Shown here piece after piece: positions 30,123-39,291 of a stretch of DNA of 64,000 nt. Origin of the DNA: Clostridia bacterium (GTDB lineage: Bacteria > Bacillota > Clostridia > Christensenellales > UBA1242); the NCBI GenBank assembly GCA_017399265.1, contig JAFQDL010000005.1:1-64000 (forward strand), in the 5' to 3' direction. The position numbers were made by a program, and so were the translations under genes. The notes below the pieces were generated by a model. It was not told the origin of the DNA, searched no databases, and saw only the letters and a program-made list of their open reading frames with translations. Position 1 is the stretch's first letter; each line of letters begins with the position of its first letter.

Positions 30123-32075
30123 TTATTTCAATAGGCTTAAAACATCCTTATCTGTAAGTTTAAAATACTTTAGCAAATCAGTAAAACTACCACTCTTTCC
30201 AAAGTCATCAACAGAGACAATATAACCATTTCTATCAACATATTTATGCCAAGATTGTGAAGCACCCGCCTCGATTGCAACTCTATTAGTTATTTTACTT
30301 GGCAATACACTTTCTTTGTACTCTTCAGTCTGTTTTTCAAAAATTTCAGCACAACACATACTTACAACTCTTACGCCGCAACCTTTCTTCTCTAAAGCAT
30401 TTTTTACTCTTATAGCCAATGGTATCTCACTACCAGTAGCAATAATTATCCAATCCAATTTATTATTTTCTTTAGAAATAATATAGCCACCTTTATATAA
30501 GTTTTCACTTTCCACTTCGGGTGTAGGATATAAATCTATAACTTGCCTTGTTAAAGAAATAATTGAAGGATTATCTATACTAGAAAAAGCTAAATTATAG
30601 CTAGCTATACATTCCTCTAAATTACATGGTCTAAACACATTTAGATTTGGCATTGCCCTAAATGAACTTAATTGTTCTATTGGTTGATGTGTTGGTCCAT
30701 CTTCTCCAACAGCTATACTATCATGACTAAATATATAAACTACTGGTAATTTCATTATAGCACTACTTCTAATAGCACTGCGCAAATAATCACTAAATAC
30801 CATAAATGTACTAGCAAAAGTCTTATACCCAGCAAGAGCTAAACCATTTGCTATACAACCCATGCCAAATTCTCTCACACCATAAAATATATTTTTCCCG
30901 CTAAAATCTACTTTATTTACAATCGAAGATTTTTTAATAATAGCTTTAGTACAGCTAGATAAATCAGCAGCACCACCAATAATATTTATATTTTTCTCAG
31001 CTAATTTATTCAACACAACTGAAGCAATATTTCTAGTACTCTCTTGATTTTTATCCAACATCACATCTGTTAATTTTAAAGGCAATAACTTGTTAGATAA
31101 CTCTTTACTTAATAATTTATACTCACTAGGATATTTTTCTTTATATTTATTTAATTTTTCTTTGAATACAACATCTATATTATTATTTTTAACAATATTG
31201 TTAAAATATTCTTTTACATCTTTTTCAATTTCGAATAACTCCGAATTTACTCCTAATTTTAGCCTTAATTCTTTAATTTGCGTATCATCCATAACTAAAC
31301 CATGAGATGCAAATAATCCTTCTTTTTGTGAGCCATAACCTAATACCGTTTTAATTTCAATAAATACTGGTTTTTTAGCTTTTTTAGCCCTTGTAATAGC
31401 TTTATCAATAGCAGCAATTTCATTACCATTTTTTACAAACATATACTCAAAACCAAGTGATTCGATATATTTTTGCGTATTCATAGTTAGTGTATTACTT
31501 GTATCACTATCCAAAGTATTGTTATTACTATCATACAATACAATCAAATTATCCAAACACAAGTTGCCAGCTATGCTCAATGCCTCATACGAAACCCCCT
31601 CCATAAGGCAACCATCACCGATAAGCGTGTATATCTTATTATCGAATAATTTACAATCGGATTTATTATATCTAGAAAGAGATTTTTGCGCGATTGCCAT
31701 ACCTACAGCTGTCGATACTCCCTGACCAAGTGGACCTGTTGTACATTCAATACCTAAATCCAAATCAACTTCAGGGTGCCCTGAGGTTTTTGCGTCTATC
31801 TTTCTAAAGTTTTTTAAATCATCTATAGATATCTTATGGCCTAACACATGAAGCAACGAATACAACAAAGCACTTCCATGTCCTGCACTAAGCACAAACC
31901 TATCCCTAAATATACTTTTCGTAGTTTTAGGAGAAAATTTTAAATGCTTGGTAAATAGTGTAAATAAAATGGGTGCTGCGCTTAATACAATACCTGAATG
32001 ACCACTCTTTGCATTTGAGATAGTATCGCAAGCTAATACCCTTAAATTGTTAACAGCTTTAGTTTGTATATCCAC
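30123..32075 (-). CDS. tkt: Transketolase
   Basis: A thiamine-diphosphate enzyme of the pentose phosphate pathway that moves two-carbon units between sugar phosphates and makes erythrose-4-phosphate. Family signatures are clear: the N-terminal NAKSGHSG, GPLGQG, the TPP motif beginning GDGCLMEG, and in the middle domain EDGPTHQPIEQL. Full length. I place the start at GTG 32075: an AAGGAG site formed by the last codons of the upstream gene lies six bases before it. The longer frame from ATG 32099 would add eight residues and lacks such a site. The gene starts 1 bp after the upstream stop, so translational coupling is likely. Confidence 0.92.
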   Translation of the reverse strand: MDIQTKAVNNLRVLACDTISNAKSGHSGIVLSAAPILFTLFTKHLKFSPKTTKSIFRDRFVLSAGHGSALLYSLLHVLGHKISIDDLKNFRKIDAKTSGHPEVDLDLGIECTTGPLGQGVSTAVGMAIAQKSLSRYNKSDCKLFDNKIYTLIGDGCLMEGVSYEALSIAGNLCLDNLIVLYDSNNNTLDSDTSNTLTMNTQKYIESLGFEYMFVKNGNEIAAIDKAITRAKKAKKPVFIEIKTVLGYGSQKEGLFASHGLVMDDTQIKELRLKLGVNSELFEIEKDVKEYFNNIVKNNNIDVVFKEKLNKYKEKYPSEYKLLSKELSNKLLPLKLTDVMLDKNQESTRNIASVVLNKLAEKNINIIGGAADLSSCTKAIIKKSSIVNKVDFSGKNIFYGVREFGMGCIANGLALAGYKTFASTFMVFSDYLRSAIRSSAIMKLPVVYIFSHDSIAVGEDGPTHQPIEQLSSFRAMPNLNVFRPCNLEECIASYNLAFSSIDNPSIISLTRQVIDLYPTPEVESENLYKGGYIISKENNKLDWIIIATGSEIPLAIRVKNALEKKGCGVRVVSMCCAEIFEKQTEEYKESVLPSKITNRVAIEAGASQSWHKYVDRNGYIVSVDDFGKSGSFTDLLKYFKLTDKDVLSLLK

Positions 32076-32076
32076 A

Positions 32077-32580
32077 TCAAACTCCTTCAAAATATTCAAT
32101 AATCTTTTTTCTAATTTCTCTAATTATTTGCTTTTCATTTTTTCCTATACAATTAATTACTATATCACATTTACTTGCAAAATGTTTATTACGTAAAGCA
32201 AACATGCCTTTTTCTAATTTATTTTCCAACTGAGTTTTATCTTCGTTTAATAATTCCCTATTATAGAATTCCTCATCTACTTGCAAATATATTGTCAAAT
32301 AATTCTTTAAATTTTCTTTGCAATTATCATAATTAAGAACGTAGTAATTAAGGTAAGTAACAGTATTTTCATACATAGATACTTCTTTTAATTTTTTATT
32401 CAACAACTTTTTATAATATTCCATTCCCAAAATATTTATTGTTGTACCAATATCTATAATATCAAATTCTATCATTTTTATAATGTCTGCAAAAAAGAGT
32501 TCTAGATCATCTGCCAACTTTTTAGCTACATTACTAGAAAAATTATTAAGCAAACCAGTTATACAAATATTACTTTTCAT
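32077..32580 (-). CDS. Shikimate-kinase-like protein lacking the P-loop
   Basis: The 167 residues align by eye along their length with shikimate kinases: an opening hydrophobic strand followed by Gly, VAKKLADDLELFF in helix 1, and a C-terminal ALRNKHFASKCDIVINC segment like the LID and final strand region. The Walker A motif GxxGxGKS is replaced by GLLNNFSSN, the following DTD by ADI, and the GGG loop is absent. Catalysis is therefore unlikely. The gene precedes and is probably translationally coupled to tkt, whose product erythrose-4-phosphate feeds the shikimate pathway. It may be a regulatory pseudoenzyme or a decaying gene; the frame is intact. Confidence 0.6.
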   Translation of the reverse strand: MKSNICITGLLNNFSSNVAKKLADDLELFFADIIKMIEFDIIDIGTTINILGMEYYKKLLNKKLKEVSMYENTVTYLNYYVLNYDNCKENLKNYLTIYLQVDEEFYNRELLNEDKTQLENKLEKGMFALRNKHFASKCDIVINCIGKNEKQIIREIRKKIIEYFEGV

Positions 32581-32601
32581 AACTTATTCTCTCCCAACTA
32601 T

Positions 32602-32631
32602 ATTGTAACATCTAATAATCAATTTAAGCAA
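32602..32631 (-). promoter_or_regulatory. Probable promoter of the shikimate-kinase-like/tkt pair
   Basis: On the minus strand, TTGCTT (32631-32626) and TACAAT (32607-32602) are 18 bp apart, just before a GGGAGAG ribosome site and the ATG at 32580. Confidence 0.5.
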
Positions 32632-32673
32632 ATTAATCACGAAGAAAATAATTTTATCAAAAATAAAAAACGT

Positions 32674-32705
32674 AAAAAAAAACTACACGAATGTAGTTTT
32701 TTTTA
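32674..32705 (-). terminator. Terminator of the ribosomal protein cluster
   Basis: AAACTACA/TGTAGTTT stem extended by A and T runs (32675-32687 with 32692-32704) and a four-base loop, directly after the rplQ stop codon. Confidence 0.85.
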
Positions 32706-32708
32706 TTA

Positions 32709-33212
32709 CTATACAAGTTCAACTAATGCCATTTCTGCATTATCGCCGTTACGAGTACCTAATTTAATAATTCTAGTGTATCCACCACCAATGCCTTTTT
32801 CTGCTTTTCTAGAAGCATACTTTGGAGCATATTCATTAAACATTTTTTCGATTAATGGATGGTTGATATCTTTTGTTCTTGCAACAAAATCAGCTTTTGT
32901 CTCATTTGCACCCATTTGCTCTTGAACGTCATAAACTTTACTCATAATTGCTCTTCTAGCATTTAATTTCTTTGTACCATCATTGATAACTTCTTTTTGA
33001 ACCTTTACACCTTTCTCATCTGTTACAGTTTTTACAACTTTAACATTATCTTCAAAAGTATTAATTGCAAGGGTTAAAAGTTTTTCTGCATAAGATCTAA
33101 CTTCTTTTGCTCTTGCTAAAGTAGTTTCAACCTTACCATACCAAAGTAAATTAGTTGCTAAACCTTTAATAACAGCCATTCTTTCATCAGTAGGTCTATT
33201 TAACTTTCTCAT
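32709..33212 (-). CDS. rplQ: 50S ribosomal protein L17
   Basis: Large-subunit protein near the peptide exit tunnel. The N-terminus is typical (MRKLNRPTDERMAVIKGLATNLL). At 167 residues it is longer than the usual 115-130, because of a charged insertion at about residues 55-115 between the conserved N-terminal part and the C-terminal GGYTRIIKLGTRNGDNAEMALVEL. It is the last gene of the cluster, 14 bp after rpoA, and is followed by the terminator. Confidence 0.96.
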   Translation of the reverse strand: MRKLNRPTDERMAVIKGLATNLLWYGKVETTLARAKEVRSYAEKLLTLAINTFEDNVKVVKTVTDEKGVKVQKEVINDGTKKLNARRAIMSKVYDVQEQMGANETKADFVARTKDINHPLIEKMFNEYAPKYASRKAEKGIGGGYTRIIKLGTRNGDNAEMALVELV

Positions 33213-33226
33213 TGCATATCTCCTTT

Positions 33227-34180
33227 TTATTCTTCATCATTACGTAAAGATAAACCATATTCAGCAAGTTTTGCTATAACTTCTTCTAAAGATCTCTTAC
33301 CTAGATTCTTAACTTTAGCCAAGTCAGACTCTGTCTTCTTAGTTAAGTCTTGAACTGTTAAGATATTAGCTCTCTTTAAGCAGTTGTAACTTCTAACTGA
33401 TAATTCCATATCATCAATAGTCATTTCTAATACTTTTGTTTGTTTATCTTCTTCTCTACTAATTAGTAAATCCATTTGAGACATACTTTCAACCAAGTCA
33501 ACAAATAAGCCAATATGGTCTTGAATTAACTTACCAGATAGACTTATAACTTCTCTTGCAGAAAGAGTTCCATTTGTTTCTACTTCAATAGTTAATTTGT
33601 CATAATCAATATTTTGTCCAACACGAGTGTTTTGAACGAAATAATTAACTTTTTTAACAGGTGTGAAATTAGAATCTATAGCGATATAACCAATTGGAGC
33701 ATCTTCTGGTTTGTTTGCATCAGCAACAACAAATCCTCTACCTCTTCCAATAAATACTTGTAATTCAAATTGAGCATCAGAATCTAGGGTACAAATATGA
33801 AGTTCTGGATTAAGAATTTCTACTAAGTCATTTGGCTCGAAATCGGCTGCAGTAACCTCACCAGCACCATATTTGTTAATAGTAATAACTGTGCTAAAAT
33901 CTTTTGTAGTATCAAAAGCCTTTACAGCAAGATTTTTGATATTTAATACAATATCAACTACATCTTCCACAACACCTTTAATTGTAGAAAACTCATGTTG
34001 AACACCAGAAATTTTAATACCTACTGGAGCAGCGCCTGGCAAAGCAGATAATAGAACTCTTCTTAGGCAATTACCAATAGTAATTCCGAAGCCTCTATCA
34101 AGTGGTTCTACTATAAATCTTGCAAAACAACCATTCTCAGTTTCTTCACAAGTAATTCTTGGTTTCTCTATTTCCATCAT
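33227..34180 (-). CDS. rpoA: DNA-directed RNA polymerase subunit alpha
   Basis: Assembly platform of RNA polymerase and contact point for UP elements and activators. The 317 residues hold the N-terminal dimerisation domain (GFGITIGNCLRRVLLSALPG early on) and, from about 250, the helix-hairpin-helix C-terminal domain (DDMELSVRSYNCLKRANI and KVKNLGKRSLEEV). The frame starts with two Met codons; either could be used after the GAGG site. Between rpsD and rplQ, as in other Firmicutes. Confidence 0.97.
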   Translation of the reverse strand: MMEIEKPRITCEETENGCFARFIVEPLDRGFGITIGNCLRRVLLSALPGAAPVGIKISGVQHEFSTIKGVVEDVVDIVLNIKNLAVKAFDTTKDFSTVITINKYGAGEVTAADFEPNDLVEILNPELHICTLDSDAQFELQVFIGRGRGFVVADANKPEDAPIGYIAIDSNFTPVKKVNYFVQNTRVGQNIDYDKLTIEVETNGTLSAREVISLSGKLIQDHIGLFVDLVESMSQMDLLISREEDKQTKVLEMTIDDMELSVRSYNCLKRANILTVQDLTKKTESDLAKVKNLGKRSLEEVIAKLAEYGLSLRNDEE

Positions 34181-34206
34181 ATTGAAAAATTCCTCACTTT
34201 TTAGGA

Positions 34207-34827
34207 TTATTTAGAGTACAACTCTATAATTAAGTGCTCTTTAATATTTAAGTCAATATCATCTCTTTGAGGAAGTGCATTAACTTTACCAACAAGAGCA
34301 GTGCTATCAAATTCTAGCCATTTTGGAAGAACAACTTTGATATCTTTCAATTCTTTGAAAGCTTCGATATCACGCTTGTTTTCCTTTATAGAAATAACAT
34401 CTCCAACCTTTACTAAATAAGAAGGAATGTTAACACGCTTGCCGTTTACAGTAATATGGCCGTGGTTAACAATTTGTCTAGATTCAGCTCTAGATGAACC
34501 GATACCTAATCTGTATACAACGTTATCTAATCTTCTTTCTAGAAGAGATAACATATTTTCACCGACAATACCTTTCATATTTTCAGCGATATTGTAATAT
34601 TTCTTAAATTGTTTTTCTAGCAAACCATAAGCTCTTTTAACTTTTTGTTTTTCTCTTAATTGTAGACTATATTCACTAGCTTTCTTTCTTGCTTGACCGT
34701 GAACACCTGGAACAGTTGCATTTTTCTCAATTGGGCATTTGCTTGAAAGACATCTTTCGCCTTTTAAGAAAAGTTTGCAACCTTCTCTACGACAAAGTCT
34801 ACAATCTGCACCGGTATATTTTGCCAT
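34207..34827 (-). CDS. rpsD: 30S ribosomal protein S4, zinc-binding form
   Basis: Primary 16S rRNA-binding protein of the small subunit, and a known translational regulator in related bacteria. The 206 residues carry the N-terminal four-cysteine set (CRLC, then GC and KC) of zinc-binding S4, and the S4 RNA-binding domain at about 97-160 ([10 protein letters not shown] and [18 protein letters not shown]). It starts 74 bp after rpsK, a wider gap than most here, which contains a hairpin. Confidence 0.97.
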   Translation of the reverse strand: MAKYTGADCRLCRREGCKLFLKGERCLSSKCPIEKNATVPGVHGQARKKASEYSLQLREKQKVKRAYGLLEKQFKKYYNIAENMKGIVGENMLSLLERRLDNVVYRLGIGSSRAESRQIVNHGHITVNGKRVNIPSYLVKVGDVISIKENKRDIEAFKELKDIKVVLPKWLEFDSTALVGKVNALPQRDDIDLNIKEHLIIELYSK

Positions 34828-34857
34828 TTAATTAATATCTCCTTTAATTTTTCCTTC

Positions 34858-34872
34858 AAGGTAAAATACCTT
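34858..34872 (-). promoter_or_regulatory. Small hairpin ahead of rpsD
   Basis: AAGGTA (34858-34863) and TACCTT (34867-34872) form a perfect six-base stem with a three-base loop about 30 nt before the rpsD start. It may modulate rpsD translation; no U-tract follows. Confidence 0.3.
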
Positions 34873-34901
34873 AAATATGTTATATAAATTTTTGAATAAA
34901 A

Positions 34902-35303
34902 CTATATTCTTCTTCTCTTTGGTGGACGGCATCCATTATGAGGGATTGGAGAAACGTCTTTAATCATAGTAACGTTCAAACCTGCAGTTTGTAATGCTCT
35001 AATAGCAGTTTCTCTACCATTTCCTGGACCTTTAACATATACGTCAACACTATTTAAACCTTGTTCTTTAGCTGCTTTTCCAGCAATCTCAGCTGCTTGT
35101 TGTGCAGCATATGGAGTGCTCTTTCTAGAACCGCTTAGTCCTAGACTACCAGCACTACTCCAAGTAATTACGTTTCCAGCTTGATCGGTAACAGTGACAA
35201 TAGTATTGTTAAAAGATGCATTAATGTAGGCACATCCTTTATCTAAATTTTTAGTTACTTTTTTCTTTTTAATTACTTTTTTCTTTTTTGTAACTGTAGC
35301 CAT
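34902..35303 (-). CDS. rpsK: 30S ribosomal protein S11
   Basis: Small-subunit platform protein. The conserved core is complete: [47 protein letters not shown] and the C-terminal [18 protein letters not shown]. The N-terminus has an extra Lys-rich stretch ([14 protein letters not shown]) before the core, which accounts for the 133 residues. Between rpsM and rpsD. Confidence 0.97.
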   Translation of the reverse strand: MATVTKKKKVIKKKKVTKNLDKGCAYINASFNNTIVTVTDQAGNVITWSSAGSLGLSGSRKSTPYAAQQAAEIAGKAAKEQGLNSVDVYVKGPGNGRETAIRALQTAGLNVTMIKDVSPIPHNGCRPPKRRRI

Positions 35304-35325
35304 TTTATACTTTATCTCCTACAAA

Positions 35326-35703
35326 TTATATTTTTGCTTTTTTAGACTTAGATACGGTTTTCTTTGGACCCTTTCTAGTTCTAGCATTTTGCTTAGTGTT
35401 TTGACCACGAACAGGAAGACCTTTTCTATGTCTAACACCACGATAGCAACCAATTTCTTGTAATCTCTTGATATTTAATGAGATTTCTCTTTGCAAGTCA
35501 CCTTCTACAACACAGTTTTTCTCAATGTAATTTCTGATTAAAGCGATCTCATCTTCAGTCAAATCTTTAACACGAGTATCTGGGTTTACGCCGGTTTCTT
35601 TTAAAATTTTGTTAGCAGTATGTCTACCAATACCAAAAATATAAGTTAAGCCAATCTCAACTCTCTTTTCGTTAGGTAAATCAATTCCAGCAATACGAGC
35701 CAT
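35326..35703 (-). CDS. rpsM: 30S ribosomal protein S13
   Basis: Small-subunit head protein that contacts the P-site tRNA and the B1 intersubunit bridges. It begins [19 protein letters not shown] and ends in the basic tail [17 protein letters not shown]. At 125 residues it is normal length. First gene after the internal promoter at 35872-35900, with a structured leader of about 160 nt. Confidence 0.97.
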   Translation of the reverse strand: MARIAGIDLPNEKRVEIGLTYIFGIGRHTANKILKETGVNPDTRVKDLTEDEIALIRNYIEKNCVVEGDLQREISLNIKRLQEIGCYRGVRHRKGLPVRGQNTKQNARTRKGPKKTVSKSKKAKI

Positions 35704-35739
35704 GTATTTTCCTCCAAAAATATTTAAATAAATTTATAT

Positions 35740-35810
35740 AAAACACATTTTGAGAAGAATTAAATTCTCAGCCGCCTCAAAACATGATTATTTTCAAAAT
35801 AAGGTGTTTT
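35740..35810 (-). promoter_or_regulatory. Structured leader with competing helices upstream of rpsM
   Basis: The segment 35744-35754 can pair with 35776-35786 (seven perfect pairs plus extensions). The overlapping 35740-35752 can instead pair with 35794-35810. Part of it, 35751-35756, can also form a local hairpin with 35765-35770. These options exclude one another, as expected for a regulated leader. The ligand is unknown; a ribosomal protein such as S4 or S13 is a guess. Confidence 0.4.
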
Positions 35811-35871
35811 TTTACAGATTAACTGTATAAACAAAGAAACACAAAACTTTGCAATTCACAATACTTATATA

Positions 35872-35900
35872 AGTATAGCATTTATTATGTAAAAAATCAA
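35872..35900 (-). promoter_or_regulatory. Internal promoter for the rpsM-rpsK-rpsD-rpoA-rplQ genes
   Basis: On the minus strand, TTGATT (35900-35895) and TATACT (35877-35872) are 17 bp apart. The 16-bp perfect palindrome ATACTTATATAAGTAT (35861-35876) covers the -10 box and the expected start point, and could be an operator. Confidence 0.7.
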
Positions 35901-35931
35901 TACTATAAACAAATAAACACGAAAAAAGTTA

Positions 35932-35950
35932 TATCAAAAAAGTTTTGATA
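35932..35950 (-). terminator. Weak terminator or attenuator after rpmJ
   Basis: TATCAAAA/TTTTGATA (35932-35939 with 35943-35950) abuts the rpmJ stop codon and is followed on the minus strand by TAACTTTTTTCG. The stem is AT-only, so termination is probably partial. Confidence 0.4.
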
Positions 35951-36067
35951 TTAACCTTGTCTTTGTTTATGTTTAGGGTATTTAGAGCATATAACCATTA
36001 CAGTTCCATCTCTTTTAATGATTTTACAATTATCACACATTTTCTTTACTGATGGTCTTACTTTCAT
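35951..36067 (-). CDS. rpmJ: 50S ribosomal protein L36, zinc-binding form
   Basis: The smallest large-subunit protein, 38 residues, beginning [20 protein letters not shown]. The zinc ligands Cys11, Cys14, Cys27 and His33 of the C+ form are all present. It starts 3 bp after the infA stop codon and closes the spc-type transcript. After it comes a 247-bp gap holding the weak terminator, the internal promoter and the rpsM leader. Confidence 0.95.
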   Translation of the reverse strand: MKVRPSVKKMCDNCKIIKRDGTVMVICSKYPKHKQRQG

Positions 36068-36069
36068 AT

Positions 36070-36312
36070 CTAATTATTCTCCTCAGTTCTTTGTTGTTTC
36101 ATACGCCAAATTATTCGGCCTTTTGTTAAATCATATAAGGACATCTCAACTTTTACTTGATCACCTACTAATATCCTTATATTGTTTAGGTGTAATTTAC
36201 CTGAAAGATACGCAGTTATTACATATCCATTTGTCAATTTTACTTTGAAATTTGCATTACGTAAAACTTCAACTACAACACCTTCTGTTTCGATTACATC
36301 TTCTTTTGACAA
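36070..36312 (-). CDS. infA: Translation initiation factor IF-1
   Basis: S1/OB-fold protein that occupies the A site of the 30S subunit during initiation. Typical segments are [36 protein letters not shown] and [13 protein letters not shown]. At 80 residues it is slightly longer than the usual 72, with a polar C-terminal tail. It lies 2 bp after the KOW-domain gene, in the normal clostridial order. Confidence 0.97.
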   Translation of the reverse strand: MSKEDVIETEGVVVEVLRNANFKVKLTNGYVITAYLSGKLHLNNIRILVGDQVKVEMSLYDLTKGRIIWRMKQQRTEENN

Positions 36313-36314
36313 AA

Positions 36315-36581
36315 TTAACAGCCCCCTTGTTTAAATTCTTTTAAAATTTTAATTATTACAGAATTGTCTAACTTATTAGCTTCCATAAGTTTTATTATTT
36401 CTTCGCTTTCGCCTATTTTTACAATATGCTTTAGGCTTTTTTTCTTAGGGTTTGATATAGGTCTAATTTTACCATTGACCAAATATGAAAATTTATCATC
36501 GATATTAATGACTATATAATTTTCACCTCTGTCATGACCTAAAATTGAGCGTACAATTAGCCCTTTTTTAACATTCTGCAT
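36315..36581 (-). CDS. KOW-domain RNA-binding protein (L14e/L27e-like)
   Basis: An 88-residue protein with an N-terminal KOW-type SH3-like barrel ([22 protein letters not shown]) and a strand pattern like eukaryotic and archaeal L14e/L6e/L27e. Genes of this type sit between map and infA in many Clostridia. Its exact ribosome-associated role is not established. The C-terminal 30 residues are helical and charged. Confidence 0.85.
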   Translation of the reverse strand: MQNVKKGLIVRSILGHDRGENYIVINIDDKFSYLVNGKIRPISNPKKKSLKHIVKIGESEEIIKLMEANKLDNSVIIKILKEFKQGGC

Positions 36582-36593
36582 AGTAGCCTACTC

Positions 36594-37337
36594 CTAGATT
36601 GTTAATATTTCAACACCATTTTCGGTAATTAATACAGTATTTTCATAATGGGCTGAAGGTAAATCATCTTTGGTTTTGCAAGTCCAGCCATCACTTAGGA
36701 ATTGCACTCTCTTATCCCCCATGTTTATCATAGGTTCAATTGCAATAGTAGCACCAGCATTTAGTTTTACACCGCTTCCTGCTCTGCCAAAATTTGGCAC
36801 CATAGGATCTTCGTGCAAATCTTTGCCTATGCCATGTCCAACAAGTTCTCTAACAACAGAATAACCATTCTTTTCAGCAAATGTCTGTATTCGATTTGAA
36901 ATATCTCCAACAAAAGCACCTGCTTTTAATCCTTTGATACCTTCAAAGAAACTTTGCTCAGTTATCTTTATTAGCCTTTTTACTTTTGAATTCACTTTTC
37001 CTACAGTGAATGTTCTAGCCGCATCACCATGAAATCCCTTATAATATGCTCCACAATCTATACTTATAATATCTCCGTCTTTTAATTCAGTATCATCTGG
37101 TATTCCGTGTACAACAACAGAATTAATAGATGTACAAATTGTAGCAGGGAAACCGCCGTATCCTAAGAAAGACGGTTTCGCTCCACGACTTGTAATATAG
37201 TTGTAAGCAAGTCTGTCAAGTTCTTTTGTAGTGACACCAACCTTAACTTGCGTTTTCAAATAATCTAAAGTATCACGCGTAATTTCACACGCAATACGCA
37301 TAGTTTCTAAATCTTTTTCTGATTTAAGTTTTATCAT
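36594..37337 (-). CDS. map: Type I methionine aminopeptidase
   Basis: Removes the initiator Met from nascent proteins using two metal ions. The M24 signatures are present: VVHGIPDD (substrate His), DCGAYYKGFHGDAARTF (two metal-binding Asp), GHGIGKDLHEDP (His), AIEPMI (Glu) and YENTVLI (Glu). At 247 residues it is the compact form without an N-terminal zinc finger. It starts 7 bp after adk. Confidence 0.97.
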   Translation of the reverse strand: MIKLKSEKDLETMRIACEITRDTLDYLKTQVKVGVTTKELDRLAYNYITSRGAKPSFLGYGGFPATICTSINSVVVHGIPDDTELKDGDIISIDCGAYYKGFHGDAARTFTVGKVNSKVKRLIKITEQSFFEGIKGLKAGAFVGDISNRIQTFAEKNGYSVVRELVGHGIGKDLHEDPMVPNFGRAGSGVKLNAGATIAIEPMINMGDKRVQFLSDGWTCKTKDDLPSAHYENTVLITENGVEILTI

Positions 37338-37344
37338 TTAACAC

Positions 37345-37968
37345 CTAGATTGTTTTTAGTACTTCGTCAACCAACTTATAAGTTTTTTCAATCTCATCAG
37401 TAGCATTGATTGCACTAAACACATTCTTATTTTTATAAAATTCTACAACATCTTGTGGCACTGCTTGTTTTTTAAGTCTATTCTTAATAACTTCTGGCTT
37501 ATCATCATCTCTAACATAAACCTCACCGCCACATTTATCGCATTTGCCATCAACTAACCAATCCAAAGATGTAGAATGACCACATTCACGACACATCCTT
37601 CTACTAGAAAGTCTCCTAATAATCTCTTCTTCTGATAGATCAATAAGCAATGCTTTATCAATAGTTGCCATTTTTTCAAGTGCTTTAGCTTGCACTAAAT
37701 TTCTTGGAAAACCATCAAGAATGAAGCCATTTTTTTGACATTCTTCACTTGCTAGTCTATCCTCTACTATCTTAATAGTTAATTCTTCTGGAACTAACTC
37801 ACCAGCGTCTACAAACTTCTTTGCTTGTTTACCTAGTTCAGTTTCATTTTGAATATTCCATCTAAAAATTTCGCCAGTAGAAATGTGAGGAACTCCATAC
37901 CTTTCACTAATAAGTTTAGCTTGTGTTCCCTTACCACTTCCAACAGGGCCTAATAATACTAAACGCAT
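37345..37968 (-). CDS. adk: Adenylate kinase, zinc-lid type
   Basis: Catalyses ATP + AMP = 2 ADP. It has the P-loop GPVGSGKGTQ, the AMP-site segment STGEIFRWN, DGFPRNLVQA, and a LID domain with CRECG and CDKCG as a four-cysteine zinc site, the form usual in Gram-positive bacteria. 207 residues, slightly shorter than the usual 215 or so. Between secY and map, as in most Firmicutes. Confidence 0.97.
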   Translation of the reverse strand: MRLVLLGPVGSGKGTQAKLISERYGVPHISTGEIFRWNIQNETELGKQAKKFVDAGELVPEELTIKIVEDRLASEECQKNGFILDGFPRNLVQAKALEKMATIDKALLIDLSEEEIIRRLSSRRMCRECGHSTSLDWLVDGKCDKCGGEVYVRDDDKPEVIKNRLKKQAVPQDVVEFYKNKNVFSAINATDEIEKTYKLVDEVLKTI

Positions 37969-37986
37969 AAGATCATCCTTTCGGAT

Positions 37987-39291
37987 TTATTTTAAAAATC
38001 CTTTATAATTCTTCATTAACATTTGAGACTCTAATTGTTTATCTAATTCAATAGCAACAGATACTACGATTAGTAGTCCTGTAGCACTAAATGCATTTAC
38101 AAGTGTACCTGTACCAATTATCTTAAAGATAATACTTGGGATAATTGCTACTAACGCTAGGAATATTGCTCCAAAAAGCGTAATTCTATTAGATATTTTC
38201 TTTAAATAATCAGCTGTTGGTTTACCTGGTCTAATACCTGGAATAAAACCACCATTTTGTTGGATATTTTTTGAAATATCAACTGGATTAAATGTAATTT
38301 GTGACCAGAAATATGCAAATCCAACAATAAACAAAGCCATTAAGAAGAAATATAACCAACTTTGAGTACCGATATATTTATTAATGAATTGAGCAAATCC
38401 ACTTTGTGAATTTGGAGCAAATAAACTAATTAATATTTGTGGTAGTGATATAAATGTCATAGCAAAGATGATTGGCATAACACCAGTAGAATTTACTTTT
38501 ACTGGAATAAATGTACTTTGACCACCATACATCTTTCTACCTTTGATTTGTTTTGCATATTGAACAGCAATTTTTCTTTCTGCCATATCAATAAATACAA
38601 TAAATCCGAAAATAACAATAAGAGCTATTACGAAATATAAAATCTCTAATAACATTTCCATATTGCCAGTAAATACACCATTTTCAGCAAATAATGCAGT
38701 ATACATGCTGTTAGCAAAAGTTGAAAGAATACCTACGAAGATAAGTAATGATAGGCCATTACCAATACCTAATTCAGTAATTTTTTCACCTAACCAATAA
38801 GTTGCCATTGATCCAGCTACAAGAATTAATACTACCATACAAGAAATTAGCCATACTGGACCAACCTCTGCATTAATAATACTTTGATAACTTAATACAA
38901 TTGCAATTGATTGAATAGTAGCTAATACTAAAGCACAATACTTAGTATAAGTTGACATCTTTTGCTTGCCCTCTTCTCCCATTCTTGACAATCTTTGTAA
39001 TCCTGGAATAATAAGAGTAAGTAATTGAATAATAATTGAAGAACTAATATAAGGTGAAACACCCAAAGCGAATATCGCACCATTTGCAAGTGCGCCACCG
39101 CTAACAGAGTTTAGCAAATTCATAAATGTTAATCCATCGCTTACACCTAAACTATCTTTGAATGCTTGTGCATCAAGTCCTGGAACAACAATCCAACAAC
39201 CTAGTCTATAAACTAAAATAAGTAGGATTGTTAATAAAATTTTCTTTCTTAAATCTTTGTCTTTGAAAGCGTCTATAAGTCTTTTAAACAT
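37987..39291 (-). CDS. secY: Protein translocase subunit SecY
   Basis: Ten-helix channel subunit of the SecYEG translocon in the cytoplasmic membrane, 434 residues. Characteristic segments include the plug region NLLNSVSGGALANGAIFALGVSPYI (given here only to mark residues about 59-83), GQSTFIPVKVNSTGVMPIIF and GGFIPGIRPGKPT. Its start codon overlaps the rplO stop by one base (TAATG). It will export the abundant surface proteins encoded in this window. Confidence 0.97.
   Translation of the reverse strand: MFKRLIDAFKDKDLRKKILLTILLILVYRLGCWIVVPGLDAQAFKDSLGVSDGLTFMNLLNSVSGGALANGAIFALGVSPYISSSIIIQLLTLIIPGLQRLSRMGEEGKQKMSTYTKYCALVLATIQSIAIVLSYQSIINAEVGPVWLISCMVVLILVAGSMATYWLGEKITELGIGNGLSLLIFVGILSTFANSMYTALFAENGVFTGNMEMLLEILYFVIALIVIFGFIVFIDMAERKIAVQYAKQIKGRKMYGGQSTFIPVKVNSTGVMPIIFAMTFISLPQILISLFAPNSQSGFAQFINKYIGTQSWLYFFLMALFIVGFAYFWSQITFNPVDISKNIQQNGGFIPGIRPGKPTADYLKKISNRITLFGAIFLALVAIIPSIIFKIIGTGTLVNAFSATGLLIVVSVAIELDKQLESQMLMKNYKGFLK

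Noticed and set aside
32076-32099. Start of transketolase at ATG 32099
   Set aside because: It lacks a ribosome site, and the AAGGAG for the GTG at 32075 would lie inside the coding region.
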